A DNA stretch of 64,000 bases. It comes from Diospyros lotus. Lineage: Eukaryota; Streptophyta; Magnoliopsida; Ericales; Ebenaceae. Below are positions 10,967-22,296 of this stretch, in pieces; position 1 is the stretch's first letter; each line of letters opens with the position of its first letter. A program made the position numbers and the translations under genes. Under the pieces are notes generated by a model. The model was not told the origin of the DNA. It made no database searches and saw only the letters and a program-made list of their open reading frames with translations. The DNA is taken from the NCBI RefSeq assembly GCF_014633365.1, contig NC_068347.1, forward strand, positions 14,475,655-14,539,654. The letters are read 5' to 3'.

Positions 10967-11965
10967 TGTAACGCCCCGCTCCCACTTACGGGTGTTAGTC
11001 GCGAATAATCAACTAACTATTCACACGCTAAGGCCAAAAATGAAGAGATGGGCTACGTTTCAATAATAAATGACCTAAGTGGGAACTAGGCTTTGCCCTC
11101 TCTTCGCTCCACTCGAGGATCCGGAAAAATATCAAAACGATCCCGCGAAAATAAAACCCGAAATCTCGTAAAGTGTTACCCCTTCTCAAGCTCTTAATGA
11201 AGAGTCAAGGATGAATTCCCAGGATTCGATGAAATAAGCTAACACACTTGCTTCATTTAAATTATGGCATAAGGCCTTAATTATAATGAAATAAATTTTT
11301 GGCCCAATTATTAACCCATTTTTCTTACTTCCAAATCCTTTAGAAAAATATTTGGGTTAATATTTCTTTGGAAAAGTTTAATAAAATTTTCCTTATCAAA
11401 TCTCTATTGATTTTCCTTTTTATTTTATTTCAAAAATACCTCAAATTCCCAATTCTTAGGAAATAAACTTTTGAAATTCAACGAAAATACTCCCTTATTT
11501 ATTTTCCAAAATATAAGAATTTTTCCACAAATGCCTCAAAATTTATATTAATTTAATAATTAATTTGGAGGCTTAAATACTCATTTATTTATTTATTTAA
11601 ACAGGCTTTTATTTTAGAAATTCCCAAAATAGCATAGATAATTAAATAAACAGAAAAAATAATAATTTTTTTTTTAAACAGCAGTAGGGGGAGCCGCGGT
11701 AGCATCAGCCGTGCATGGGCCGCGCGCGCATGGGACGCATGCGTGCACGGGCCTCACGCGCGCATGGGCCACCTGCTCGCTGGCCTCCCGGCCTCACGCG
11801 AGCTGGCCGCCTGCCACATGTGCGCGCGCGCCCTGGAGCCCAGCTTGCTGCCACCAAATTTTTTTTCTTAATTTAAATATTTTTTTCCTTTTTAAATAAA
11901 AAATTCAAGAATACTTAGATACCTCAAAAGCCTTCCAAAACATCCAAGTTTTCCACTATTCATCC

Positions 11966-13507
11966 TGATGGGTGTCGAATCCAACAAATAATAAATTCTT
12001 GCTCTTAAAAATATGAATTGTGATAGTGATGAGCAAGGTCGTATCCATAGGGATTGGTTAGATCTATTCTTTTGAAAAATTAGAGTAAATAGAAGAAATG
12101 ATCGGAGGGTTTGTATTTTGAAATTTAAACAATTAAAAATAAAATATTATTCTAAATGAATAAGACAAATCAGAATGTAACAAAATTAAAGTAATTAATA
12201 GAAACGCTTTCGGTAGAAGGGATTGATCCACCAATGGTTATAACACTGATCATTGATGCCAAAGTCACTCATTTTCCTTCAATACTTAACCTTAGAAAGA
12301 ACAACAAGCTCTATTCATTCAATATTTCTCATACTTCTTAATTAATTAAAACAAGCTCTTCAATTAACCCTTACCTTCAAACAACCCTAGAACAAGCTCT
12401 CTAGAATTTAATTCAATGGAAGCATTAAACTTTGTGGAAACAAAACCAAAGCTGAACAATAAACACACAAGCTCGGTTTATTTAATTCAACACATGTACT
12501 CCCTAGGAATTGAATGAAAACTTATCCATAATCATCAACCCTAGTTCCTACTTATGCAAGAAAGACCAAACAATTACGGATTTGGTATTCAAGCTAGCAA
12601 TAGATCATGCATCAAGAATTGAATAGCGGCCGTCTATGCAATCAAAACACACAATCATAAACATTAAAATCAGAAGATACATGAATATTCAAGAGAAACT
12701 CATATTGCAAATAAAATCAAAAAGATCTCACTCACAATGTTCTTCACCATGGCTTCAAAATATTCTTCTACCGAAAAATCAAAGTTTAGCCACACATAAT
12801 GAGAGAAAGAACACAAAAAGAAGAGAAAATATGAAAAGGATGCTTCTTCCCCCTATTGGATGTGCTTCTCTGCCTCTTTTTCTTCCTGGGCGTCCCCCCT
12901 CTCGACCTTGGATCAAGACTTTAAATATCCCCCAACAAAGAATCCAAATCAGCTAAGGAATTAGGGCTCCTAGACTCCCGTAACTTTTGAGCCCGTTTTG
13001 GGTTGGATAACCAGCGTTTTGGGCTTCGGCCCCTTCTTAAGAATTGTATTTACGAATGTTTAGATGAATTTAGGCTTTTGAATCACTCGATTTGGACATC
13101 AGAAGCTCAAGTTATGGCCTTTTAAAGATTCCATGTTTGTGCAGAATTCTAATCCAATTAGGATTTGGCCCAGCTGTTCGGCCCTAACTTGAAGCAATGT
13201 TTGGAGGCCCAAACGAACTCGGATTTGGACAAATCATACCATTATGGAAAGAACAAGAAGTCCTCTACAAAATCTCTGAAGACATTATTCATGTTCTTGA
13301 ACTCTAACATGTTAGAAAATCTGCAAGAAACCCAAAAGGTCAAAATATTAAAAAGCTGAAATTTTGTAAGTAAAAGCCCAATTTATTCTAACCTATCTAA
13401 AATTGCCTTAACCATAAAAATAAGTATAAATCAACACAATAAGGCATAAATCTCACCCTAGAGACCATATATAAGAGAAATAAATATATGGAATTATGCA
13501 CTTATCA
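11966..13507 (-). repeat. Element D, 3' LTR (full)
   Basis: 1542 bp, TGATGGGTGT...CTTATCA. Its last 765 bases (12743-13507) align with 14492-15255 with only scattered differences, so the element is fairly young. The outer 777 bases have no counterpart in the other LTR. Confidence 0.85.
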
Positions 13508-14491
13508 AATTCTCCCACACTTAGCTTTTGCTTGCCCTCAAGCAAGACTACGAGACATGACACATACACATTAATTCCCCCAATGACACGAAAAATATCA
13601 CATATCATAATCAAAGACAACCCAAAGAATCAAACGCTATAACATGTCATGAACTAAAACACTCAACAAACTCAAACTAAAATAAACAAGAAATTTTCAT
13701 TCAAAAAGCAATCAACAAGTATGGTAGACCCTCACACGTCACTCATAATTCACTCAAGTGTTTAAGGGTTGGAAAAATTCACTCAACATTCAATTCATGC
13801 TCAATTACTACCATAAACTTGCTTGTTCATCCAATCTTTATTGCTGATGTCACATGTCATACACAAATCCAATGGTCTTTAATAAGGTTGTAATGGGGTT
13901 AAGGTAAAGGTAGGATATAAAAGGGAAAAAAGGTTAAGACCTAAGAAACTGATAGAGCATTTAGAAACAAGCTGGGTTAATTAGGCATGAAGGACCCAAC
14001 ACCTCAACCAATAATCAAACACTCTTCGTTTCTTTCTTCCTTATTCATTTCTTTTAAAAAATATCATATATTATGTCCTTGCACCTTTTTTTTTTTTTCT
14101 TTTTTTCTTTTTTTTTTCTTTTTTTTTTCAACATATTTTTTTTTTCTCTAAGCATTGCTTAGGGTGCATATGCATACTCATATTTTGAACCACCGTTTGA
14201 CATGAAGGATGATGCAGGAGCATACTGTCAACCCCCAATTACTACTAAGTAGCTCAAAACATAGGAGTAGATAAATAGCAAAAACTTTTTTTTTCTTTTT
14301 CTTTTTTTTTTTTTTTTGCTACAAGGACATAATATCATAAGCATTCCCCAAATACATTCCACTTCATCAATAATACAACCATAACAAATCAACAATAGCA
14401 TCTCCACACTCATTCAATTCACTGTCCTTTTCAAAACCCTTCGAATAATTTCAAATGCTCTACTAGTCCAAAGGTGGGTAAACAAAATAAT

Positions 14492-15255
14492 TTCACCATG
14501 GCTTCAAAATATCCTTCTACCTAAAAATCAAAGTTTAGCCACACATAATGAGAGAAAGAACACAAAAAGAAGAGAAAATATGAAAATGATGCTTCTTCCC
14601 CCTCTTGGATGTACTTCTCTGCCTCTTTTGCTTCCTGGGCGTCCCCCCTCTCGAGCTTGGATCAAGACTTTAAATATCCCCCAACAAAGAATCCAAATCA
14701 GCTAAGGAATTAGGGCTCCTAGACTTTCGTAACTTGTGAGCCCGTTTTGGGTCGGATAACCAGCGTTTTGGGCTTCGACCCCTCTTAAGAATTGTATTTA
14801 AGAATGTTTATATGAATTTATGCTTTTGAATCATTCGATTTGGACATCAGAAGCTCAAGTTATGGCCTTTTAAAGATTCCATGTTTGTACAGAATTCTAA
14901 TCCAATTAGGATTTAGCCCAGCTTTTCGGCCCTAACTTGAAGCAATGTTTGGAGGCCCAAACGAACTCGGATTTGGACAAATCATACCATTATGGAAATC
15001 CCAAGAAGTCCTCTACAAAATCTATGAAGACCTTATTCATGTTCTTGAACTCTAACATGTTAGAAAATCTGCAAGAAGCCCGAAAGGTCAAAATATTAAA
15101 AAGCTGAAATTTTGTAAGTAAAAGCCCAATTTATTCTAACCTATCTAAAATTGCCTTAACCATAAAAATAAGTATAAATCAACACAATAAGGCATAAAGC
15201 TCACCCAAGAGACCATATGTAAGGGAAATAAATATATGAAATTATGCACTTATCA
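14492..15255 (-). repeat. Element D, 5' LTR (truncated)
   Basis: 764 bp, homologous to 12743-13507 from TTTCACCATGGCTTC to CTTATCA. In sense this is the U3 side of the 5' LTR. The U5 side and the primer-binding site are deleted. Confidence 0.85.
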
Positions 15256-16765
15256 CATCCACATTAAGCATACATACATAAAAGCTAAATAAATACATCC
15301 ATACACAAGTTAAACACATTCTTCTTGCTTCATTTCCTTCAACCTTCCAAAACTTTCTTTCCTTTAGAAGATTCCCCACCTACAAAGAGGTCAAAGGACC
15401 TTATGAGCCATTGCTCAGTAAGGGTGCTATGCAAAAGTAAATGTAACATGAGCAAAACATGTAATGCAAATGCAATGCATATAATGGGTAGTCCTTCATG
15501 CCCTCATAACCACATGGGTTAAGGCCCAACCAACCCCTCCCACATCACTAGTCCTCCATATGGCCATAGGTACACTAGAACACAAATCATGCAAATATGA
15601 ACATTACATGCAACTCATACAAACAATTACAAATGCAAGCAAACCCCACCACTTGGGGTCATCCCTTACCTCTATTTCCTTAAAGCTTCAAGTCCTTACT
15701 TGCCAAGACTCTCTTTGGTTCAAGCCACCTTAGAAAGAAGAGTACAACCTTAGCTCATAACAAAATCAAAACTACTTCATGAGAGGGAAAGAAGGCTTAC
15801 CTCTTGCTTGCCTTTCTTCTTCCTTCTCCTAATCTTCTTCTTACTTTCTTTCTCTTAACATGTGGGAAAACCTTGAACTAAAATCTCAACTCCCTATTTA
15901 TAGAGATTTCCTACTCAATCCATGCCAAAACTCAAGATTCCATCTTAGCCATTGGTTTTTCTTTGATTTAAGAGACTCAATCTCAACCCTCAAATACAAG
16001 CACAATCCTTGTGCTTCTCCTAAACTCAATCCTAGCCTTTGATTTTAAGGGAACCCATCTCTACTCTCTAGAGAAACACAATCCTTGCAATCGAGCCTCT
16101 TTAAATCTCCACCATTGATGATAAACTAGAGACTAAATCTCCATCATCCATTTTTTTATTAGGATTATTAGATATTTATTTAATTTACAAATTTGGCAAT
16201 CCATGCCACTTTCAAGAATCCATTGTAGCCATTAGATCTTGATCATTTCCAAGCTAAATCCTCAACCATTGGATCAAAGCTCCAATTCTCAAAATTCCCC
16301 AATTTTCAAAATTAATAAATATTAACTAATTTCAAGATTGACTATTTTCTCCATTTCTCATTTAATTTAAATCCCATAAATTTTCAAGCATTTAATGGAG
16401 ACTAATATATATTTCTTTTTTATTTAATTTAAATTACTCTTGAAAGACATAATCTCCTTTAATTTGCATTTACTTTAATCCACCATTTTTCCACATAAAT
16501 GCATGACTAATTTCTATTTAATAAGGAATTTCTTTAATTCTCACCATAATGACTCTCATTTAATGCTTGAGAGACTATTTTCCTTTTCTTTTTGAATTAC
16601 TTTTAATCCCACTCTTGCTTCACAAGATCATGCCAAGTGTCCCACTTACACTTAATCCAATAATTTATTATTCCCATATTTAATTAAATCCCTTTCATGA
16701 GATCTTGCCAAGTGTCACCAATCTAACCTACTTGGCTTCCATTTTAATTTCTAATTATCTAGATG

Positions 16766-17389
16766 ATTTTTCAGATAGGTCGTGCTACTGTGCATACTTC
16801 AAGAGCTCAATTGTTATATAACGGTTAGGAGTATATAACGTCTTGAAATTGAGTAGATAAGTATGAAGTACCCAAATCATTTATCATATCCAACTCTCTA
16901 TGATCTCATGTCTTGTATTCATAATTATATTAATCACTGAGATAAATATAATTGGTAGACCAATGAATACAAAAGACATAATGACTTCAAATGATTTTTC
17001 GTATTTTCTCAAATCTCTCAATCTTTAGTTAACTTGCTTTTCTAATATGTTCCAGCTGATCGAATCAATCATAACCATTTGGCAACATATTAAGATAGCA
17101 AACATTAAACCAAAAAACTTTGAGAACATACTAGGAGTTAACAAAGGGCACTTAGTGAGATCAGAAATGATCTCAAGGACTCACACTATCAAAGTTGAGA
17201 TCAGAACTTTGATTATCCTTATCAATCGACTTTGTGCATATGTGGTATGAAAACACATATTACGGTATTTTCTCCTCCCTTAGAGCACATGACTTATTCC
17301 AAATATTGTACAGATGATTGATTAAACATACATGCATAATGTTTAACCTTGAGTTCACATCTACTCACTTTTAAACAGAACTCACATCT
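16766..17389 (-). mobile_element. Copia-like 3' non-coding end with polypurine tract
   Basis: Read on the minus strand, this continues from Copia RNase H and 3' UTR sequence now displaced to 32767-33204 by insertion A2 (TSD CATCT at both edges). Minus-strand sense TAAGGGAGGAGAAAATA (17282-17266) is a good polypurine tract, so the sequence left of 17266 is probably the start of a 3' LTR. It ends without a clean boundary at about 16765. The ATTTATCTCAGTGATTAATA words are typical of Copia ends, but the family is not certain. Confidence 0.5.
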
Positions 17390-20300
17390 TGTAACGACCC
17401 GCTCCCACATACGGGCGCCACCGGTAAATAATCGACCGGATTACTCACCCGACGAACCATAATTGAAGGGTTGGACTATATTTCAACAGGAAATGCCCTA
17501 GGTGGGAACTAGGCTCCGTCCTTCCCTTCGCTCCACTCAGGAATCGGTCCCAACTTAAACAAGAAAACTCAGCGGACCGAGACCCGAAACCCGAGTAAGC
17601 TTCACCTCTCTTAAGCTTGCCTCATAGCAAGCCAAAGATGACCCAGGCACAAAGCTAGCATAACAACACTTCGCTGAGTATTGGGGATTTATGAGAACAT
17701 ACCTCGCTGGTCTTTACTTAGTCCGAACTTGGCTTCAACAACTAAAGCCACATACAACAAGCAATCTCATGATCATCTATCACACTATGATGATTACAAC
17801 AATTAGATACGTCTAACGCTCAACAATACATACATTTACTCACAAGGGTATACATACATAACACCACATGGCTACGTATAAGAGATAATAAAATACACAA
17901 CTCAAGCAACACAGCTAGTTGCCACAACAGTCTCCTAGCGCCATCCCTACTTGCATCTGGACTTGCAACATCTATACATGAGGTAAAACCTCATGAGTCA
18001 TAAAGACTTAGTAAGGGTGCAATACATGTAAATATGAATATAACCATGTTTATGTATGCCAATGCATGCAAATGAGGCTAGGCCCACTTATCCTCACAAC
18101 CCTCCAAGGTTTGAGGCATTAACCTATCAGCCCTCAAAACACTAGTCCTCCATATGGCCACAGGTCCACTAGATCTCGCATCACGCAAGTGTTAACCACT
18201 ACTTGCAAATGCAACATAAAAACATTATCAAACACATTTACCAACTTGCAAGGCCACCTCCACATGGGGTCGTCCCTTACTTGGCTCGAAGCCTCATCCC
18301 TGCCTCGGGCAAGAACGCCAGCCCAAACTCCGAGCTCTTCTAGGATCACCACCTCCCAGAAGAACCTAAAGGCAAACACACACAAACCCAAATCCATTAA
18401 CATCCAGCATTAAACCAATGCCCTCAACTTCGCCACACATCGCAAAACTCACCCGACAACAACTTCCAATCACCCACCACCGAGGGTTCAATCCAACCAA
18501 TACAACACAATTTATTATCTCATTTAATGAAAATAACTAGGAAAGGATTAACACAATTTACCTCGATTAATTCTGGAGAAGACATCGGGAAAACGCTCAC
18601 TCGGCGTTGCCTCATTGGCTAAAAATCTTGCGCCCGAATCTCATTCCCAGCCTCCAGCACGCTCCTCGGGCCTCAAATTAATTTCCAGAACTTTCCCTAA
18701 TTTTTTCTAGAATTTTTGGTTATTTTTCCTTATTTTTTCTCCTATATTTCCCTTTCTTTTATTTTCTTTTATTTCTTTTCTTTTTCTATTTTTCTTCTCC
18801 TCCCTTATTCTTCTTCTTCCCTTCTCTTCTCTCGTGCGTCCACTGTTCCATCTTCTTCCTCGCGAGCTTGCGCACCTGCACGACTGCCCCCACGCACCAG
18901 TTTGGCCACCGCCGCCATCCAACATCCCACCGACCGGCCGCCGCCGCCTCAAGCTGCCCCCACACCGCGAGCAGCCGCCTGCGCGCATGGCAGCCATGGC
19001 TGTTCCAGCCACCAACGCTGGCCAAGCCATCCCCCGTGTCGTCGCTGCAACCGACACGCCTATCGTCGGCTTCCTCCGCGTCGTCGTTGCTCTGAACCAC
19101 GCCATCACCGACCACCGCAACTACTCCAGCTCCTCCTGCTGTGCTGCTTCATCGTCGGCTTCCATGGCCGCCTCTGCCTCGGCCATTTCAACAGTAGCTC
19201 GAGGATGCTTCTTCCATGGTCGAGCTCAACCGTCTTTCTCTCGATCTTGCTCTCTCTCTCGCGAGCTCACTCTCGCACTCTCGCGATCTCTCTCTCCCTC
19301 GCAACTCCTCTGCGTCTCACTCTCCTTCTCGACTCTGCTCTCTCATTTCAAAACATCAGAGGCTAGGAAGCTTCCTTGAAGCTTTCTTACACACGAGCGC
19401 CTCTATATATATGTACATATATATATATAATAACACATTAACCTCATTTAATAACACTATTTCTACTTGGAGACTATTAATTGCACTTTAGGATTTTTCA
19501 TAATAGTACTTGGGCCCTCCTAATGCTTAAATTAATTTTAATTAAGCCACTTAGATTCTTAATTTTTTTGAAACTAATTACCGGCATTTACTCAAAAATA
19601 CTGATTTCGCTCCTACACCTACACGATATATTTATTCCATCCGGAAACGCCTAAGGGTTGCCTTATTTTCCAAACCGGAGCACCCCTAGGGTCCCCTCAG
19701 CTTCCCAGAGATCCCTGTAACACCCGGTGTAACCGGTGTTAAGAGAACAAGAAAGGAAGTAAGAAAAATTCCAAAAATGCCCATGAGAATGTGTTGAATC
19801 CTTGAGATTGAGGGTGCCCTATGAGAGGGACATTTTGGTAATTTGGATAGCAAAGTCCAATAAAAGGGTAATTTGGTACATTGGAGATAATTCCAAGGTG
19901 GAATTGAATATGGAAGTGAATTAGTTCCCATTTTTCATTATGTGGAAATAAATGGGATTGAAAATTCACAAAGGGTGTTTTGGTAATTTTGGAGAGAAAT
20001 TTCATAAAGGAATTAATTATGAGAAAAGGAGGAAATTAATTATGGGAGTGGAAATAATTAATTGGTAAATTATGTTTATAATTAATGGATGGGTGAGATG
20101 GAAGACTTGGAAGCCAAGTTTGTGTCTTAGAGTGACACTTGGCATGGTCTTATTCAAGCAAAATTAAAGGATTTAAATAAACCAAAAAGAATGGAAAAGA
20201 TGAGCCATTTAGCCCATGTGAGTGTAATGATTTTGTTGCAATAAAAAGAAATTGCAAATGAAAAGAAAATGGTCAAGCATTAATGGGGGAAAATGGGAGA

Positions 20301-20812
20301 TTAAAATAAATGGGAAAGAAAAGCATTTATGTCTCTCCAAGTTGTCTTTCATATTTAATGTGGTGAAATTAGTCCCAACTAAATAAATGAGAAATGGGAT
20401 ATTTATGGGATTTGAAGACTTGATCCAATGGTGGAAAATTAGTCTTGAAATTGGAATTTATCTAATGGTAGAGATTTAAGGCTTTATGTTGGCATGGATT
20501 GCCAAATGGGATGTAAGGATCCAATAGAAGAATGAAATGGATGGTGGAGATTGGATCTCCAAAGAAGTCCATGGCTAGGATTCATTCTTGAGAAACACAT
20601 GGATTGTGTTAATTTGGATGGTGGGGATTTAGTCTTCCAAAATGCATCAAGGGTTGAGATTAAAGAAGACTAAGGGCTATGGATTGTGCTTCTTCCAATG
20701 GTCAAGATTTATTCTCAAAAGTAAAGGAGAAATGAAAGGCTAGGATCAAGTCTTGCAATTGGGAATATCAAGGCTAGGAAAATAAATCAAAAAGAAAAGA
20801 GAAATGAAAGTG

Positions 20813-20819
20813 TATAAAA
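20813..20819 (+). promoter_or_regulatory. TATA box of the B1 LTR
   Basis: TATAAAA in GTGTATAAAAAGGG. It follows the AT-rich U3 and precedes a GA-rich leader. The same box occurs in the 3' LTR at 30981-30987. It probably sets the start of the element's RNA about 30 bases downstream. Confidence 0.65.
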
Positions 20820-21378
20820 AGGGAAGTGGACCTTCAAGCTCAAGTTTTTCCATTTGAAGAGTCTTGAGAAAGAAAAGAAAGGAAGATGGAGGAAGTCTCC
20901 CTTTTAGCCATTTGAAGGAAATAAAGAGGAAGGAAGAAGAGAGAAAGAAGAAGAAAAAGGAGAAGAAGAAATCCAAGAAGCCTAGAGGTAAAGGTTACTT
21001 AATTTTCTTGTATTTCTCATTTTAAAGGATCTCTTTATAATCCTAGGTTTGTTTTTCATGTAAGGAGTTTGAGGAAATTAAAGGAAGTGATTTTGGAGGC
21101 TTGAAGTTGTTGGAAACTTGAAGATCCATGGAGTATTAAGGTAAGGGGAAAGCCCCAAGTGGATGGTGGCTAGCATGACTTTTGTATGCATTTTAACATT
21201 TTGTGCTTGCTTTGCATATGCTTGTGTGTATGAGACTCATGGCCATGAAATTGTGTGTTGGGATGGGAATGTTGAAGCCTTTAACCTTGAGGGTTGAGGC
21301 ATTGAAACCCTAGGCACTTGCATATGGCATTGGCATCTATATTGTTAATTTCCATACTTTATGTCATTGCACCCTTAT

Positions 21379-21413
21379 TGAGCTCTTGGAGCTCATGAGG
21401 TTTATTTGACCTC
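21379..21413 (+). other. Double hairpin in the B1 5' LTR
   Basis: TGAGCTC-TTG-GAGCTCA (21379-21395) is a perfect 7-bp stem. GAGGT...ACCTC (21397-21413) follows at once. The same pair in the 3' LTR starts at 31547. Family A copies keep both stems with different paired bases, which points to an RNA structure. Confidence 0.65.
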
Positions 21414-21689
21414 TTGTAGGTATTGAAGCATGCTATGGAAAGGTTTGGCAAGAGAAGGAGGCTTGAGCATGAAGACATTTGAATATTTTTTCTAAATGTT
21501 GAAATTTTTGCTTAATTTGTATATGCCTTGTGTAAGGATTTCTTTAAGCCCAAAGGGTACATTTTGATGTGTATATATGGAAAGGAAATTCTGGAGAATT
21601 TGGGCATTTTTGGGTGTTGGAAAGTTGGAACTTAAAAAAAAAAAAGGAGTTGCTGGAAAAAATTGGGGGGCAGCAGGTTAGCAGGCAGC

Positions 21690-21856
21690 AGGGGGCGGAA
21701 GCGCGCGCGCGGCGCGCGCGGAAGGCGCACGGCCGCGCGGCCGGCCCGTGCGGCCGCTGCTGGGCCAGCCCGCGTGGCCGCTGGCCGCGGCCGCCCCTAG
21801 GCCCGCGCAGCCGGGCCCAGGGAGGGCCCAGCCGTCCTTGGGGCCCGCGCGCGAAA
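21690..21856 (+). repeat. GC island of the B1 5' LTR
   Basis: About 165 bases of GCGC/GGCC-rich sequence between two A-runs inside an otherwise AT-rich LTR. The 3' LTR counterpart (about 31860-32040) is about 18 bases longer and rearranged at its left half, while the surrounding LTR is almost unchanged. A third copy lies in inverted orientation at about 25100-25260. Overlapping open frames on both strands here are low-complexity Ala/Arg/Pro runs, not genes. Confidence 0.85.
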
Positions 21857-22284
21857 AAAAAAAAAAAAGGGAAAAATTTCAAAAATTAGGGGAATAAAAG
21901 GGGAAATAATAGGGCCCAATTTTGGGAGATTTTGGGCTATAGAAGAAATTATAAAATCCCCGAAGGAGTCCTCGAGCGATGAAATGTTGGAAAAATTGGA
22001 GGATTTTTCTGAGTATGAGTTTTCCCCTTAGTCTAGCCCGGTGTTAAGAAGCATCTTGAAGCCCTTGGGCGGTGTAGCGGGTTATTTCTTCATTCATAAG
22101 AAACTCGCGAGGTCCTAGGGTGTTTATGGATCCTGGGTAAGCGAAGGGCCAGACGAAGCCTAGTTCCCACCTAGGGCGTTTCTTCTTGAAACATAGTCCG
22201 CCCTTCATCTCAGACCGGGCAGGTGAACAGTTCGGGTAATTGTTCACGAGTAACTCCCGTAAGTGGGAGCGGGGCGTTACAGAT

Positions 22285-22296
22285 TGGTATCAGAGC
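22285..22296 (+). other. Primer-binding site (tRNA-iMet)
   Basis: TGGTATCAGAGC begins three bases after the 5' LTR end (CA at 22280-22281). It is the complement of the 3' end of plant initiator methionine tRNA, the usual primer of chromovirus-type Gypsy and of many Copia elements. Confidence 0.93.

Larger units (their letters stand above)
11966..15255 (-). mobile_element. Element D: small non-autonomous LTR element
   Basis: Flanked by the 5-bp duplication CATCC (11961-11965 and 15256-15260), beginning TGATGGGTGTCG and ending GCACTTATCA. It has a full LTR at 11966-13507 and a partial one at 14492-15255. The internal part (13508-14491) is non-coding and contains long T runs (14086-14146, 14286-14318). 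Next to the full LTR, minus-strand sense CTAAGTGTGGGAGAATT (13524-13508) is a purine-rich tract as found before the 3' LTR of plant Gypsy-type elements. No primer-binding site or gag/pol survives. The deletion that shortened the second LTR also removed the primer site. Confidence 0.82.
10967..16765 (-). mobile_element. Family B-like LTR, split by element D, U3 truncated
   Basis: Plus-strand start TGTAACGCCCCGCTCCCAC is the reverse of a family B LTR end. It carries the conserved hairpin CCTAAGTGGGAACTAGG (11074-11090), a GC island (about 11685-11855), then element D (11966-15255, flanked by CATCC). LTR sequence resumes with the double hairpin (about 15378-15412), a minus-strand TATA box (TATAAATA, 15896-15903) and a U3 related to B1 up to about 16765. 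There the last several hundred bases of U3, including the terminal TGTAACACCC, are missing. Net length without D is about 2.5 kb. No right-hand target duplication can be found because of the truncation. Confidence 0.75.
19716..22281 (+). repeat. B1 5' LTR
   Basis: 2566 bp, TGTAACACCCGGTGTAACC to GGGAGCGGGGCGTTACA. Order: AT-rich U3; TATA box TATAAAA (20813-20819); GA-rich leader; a GGTAAGG...TGTAGG intron-like segment (21141-21419) holding the double hairpin (21379-21413); A-run; GC island (21690-21856); a second A-run; the 17-nt hairpin CCTAGTTCCCACCTAGG (22159-22175); and the terminal inverted motif with TTACGGG/CCCGTAA partners in family A. Confidence 0.93.

Noticed and set aside
18716..19379. 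Several overlapping long frames in A2
   Set aside because: Again the low-complexity LTR leader. Frames differ between LTR copies and have no conserved protein.
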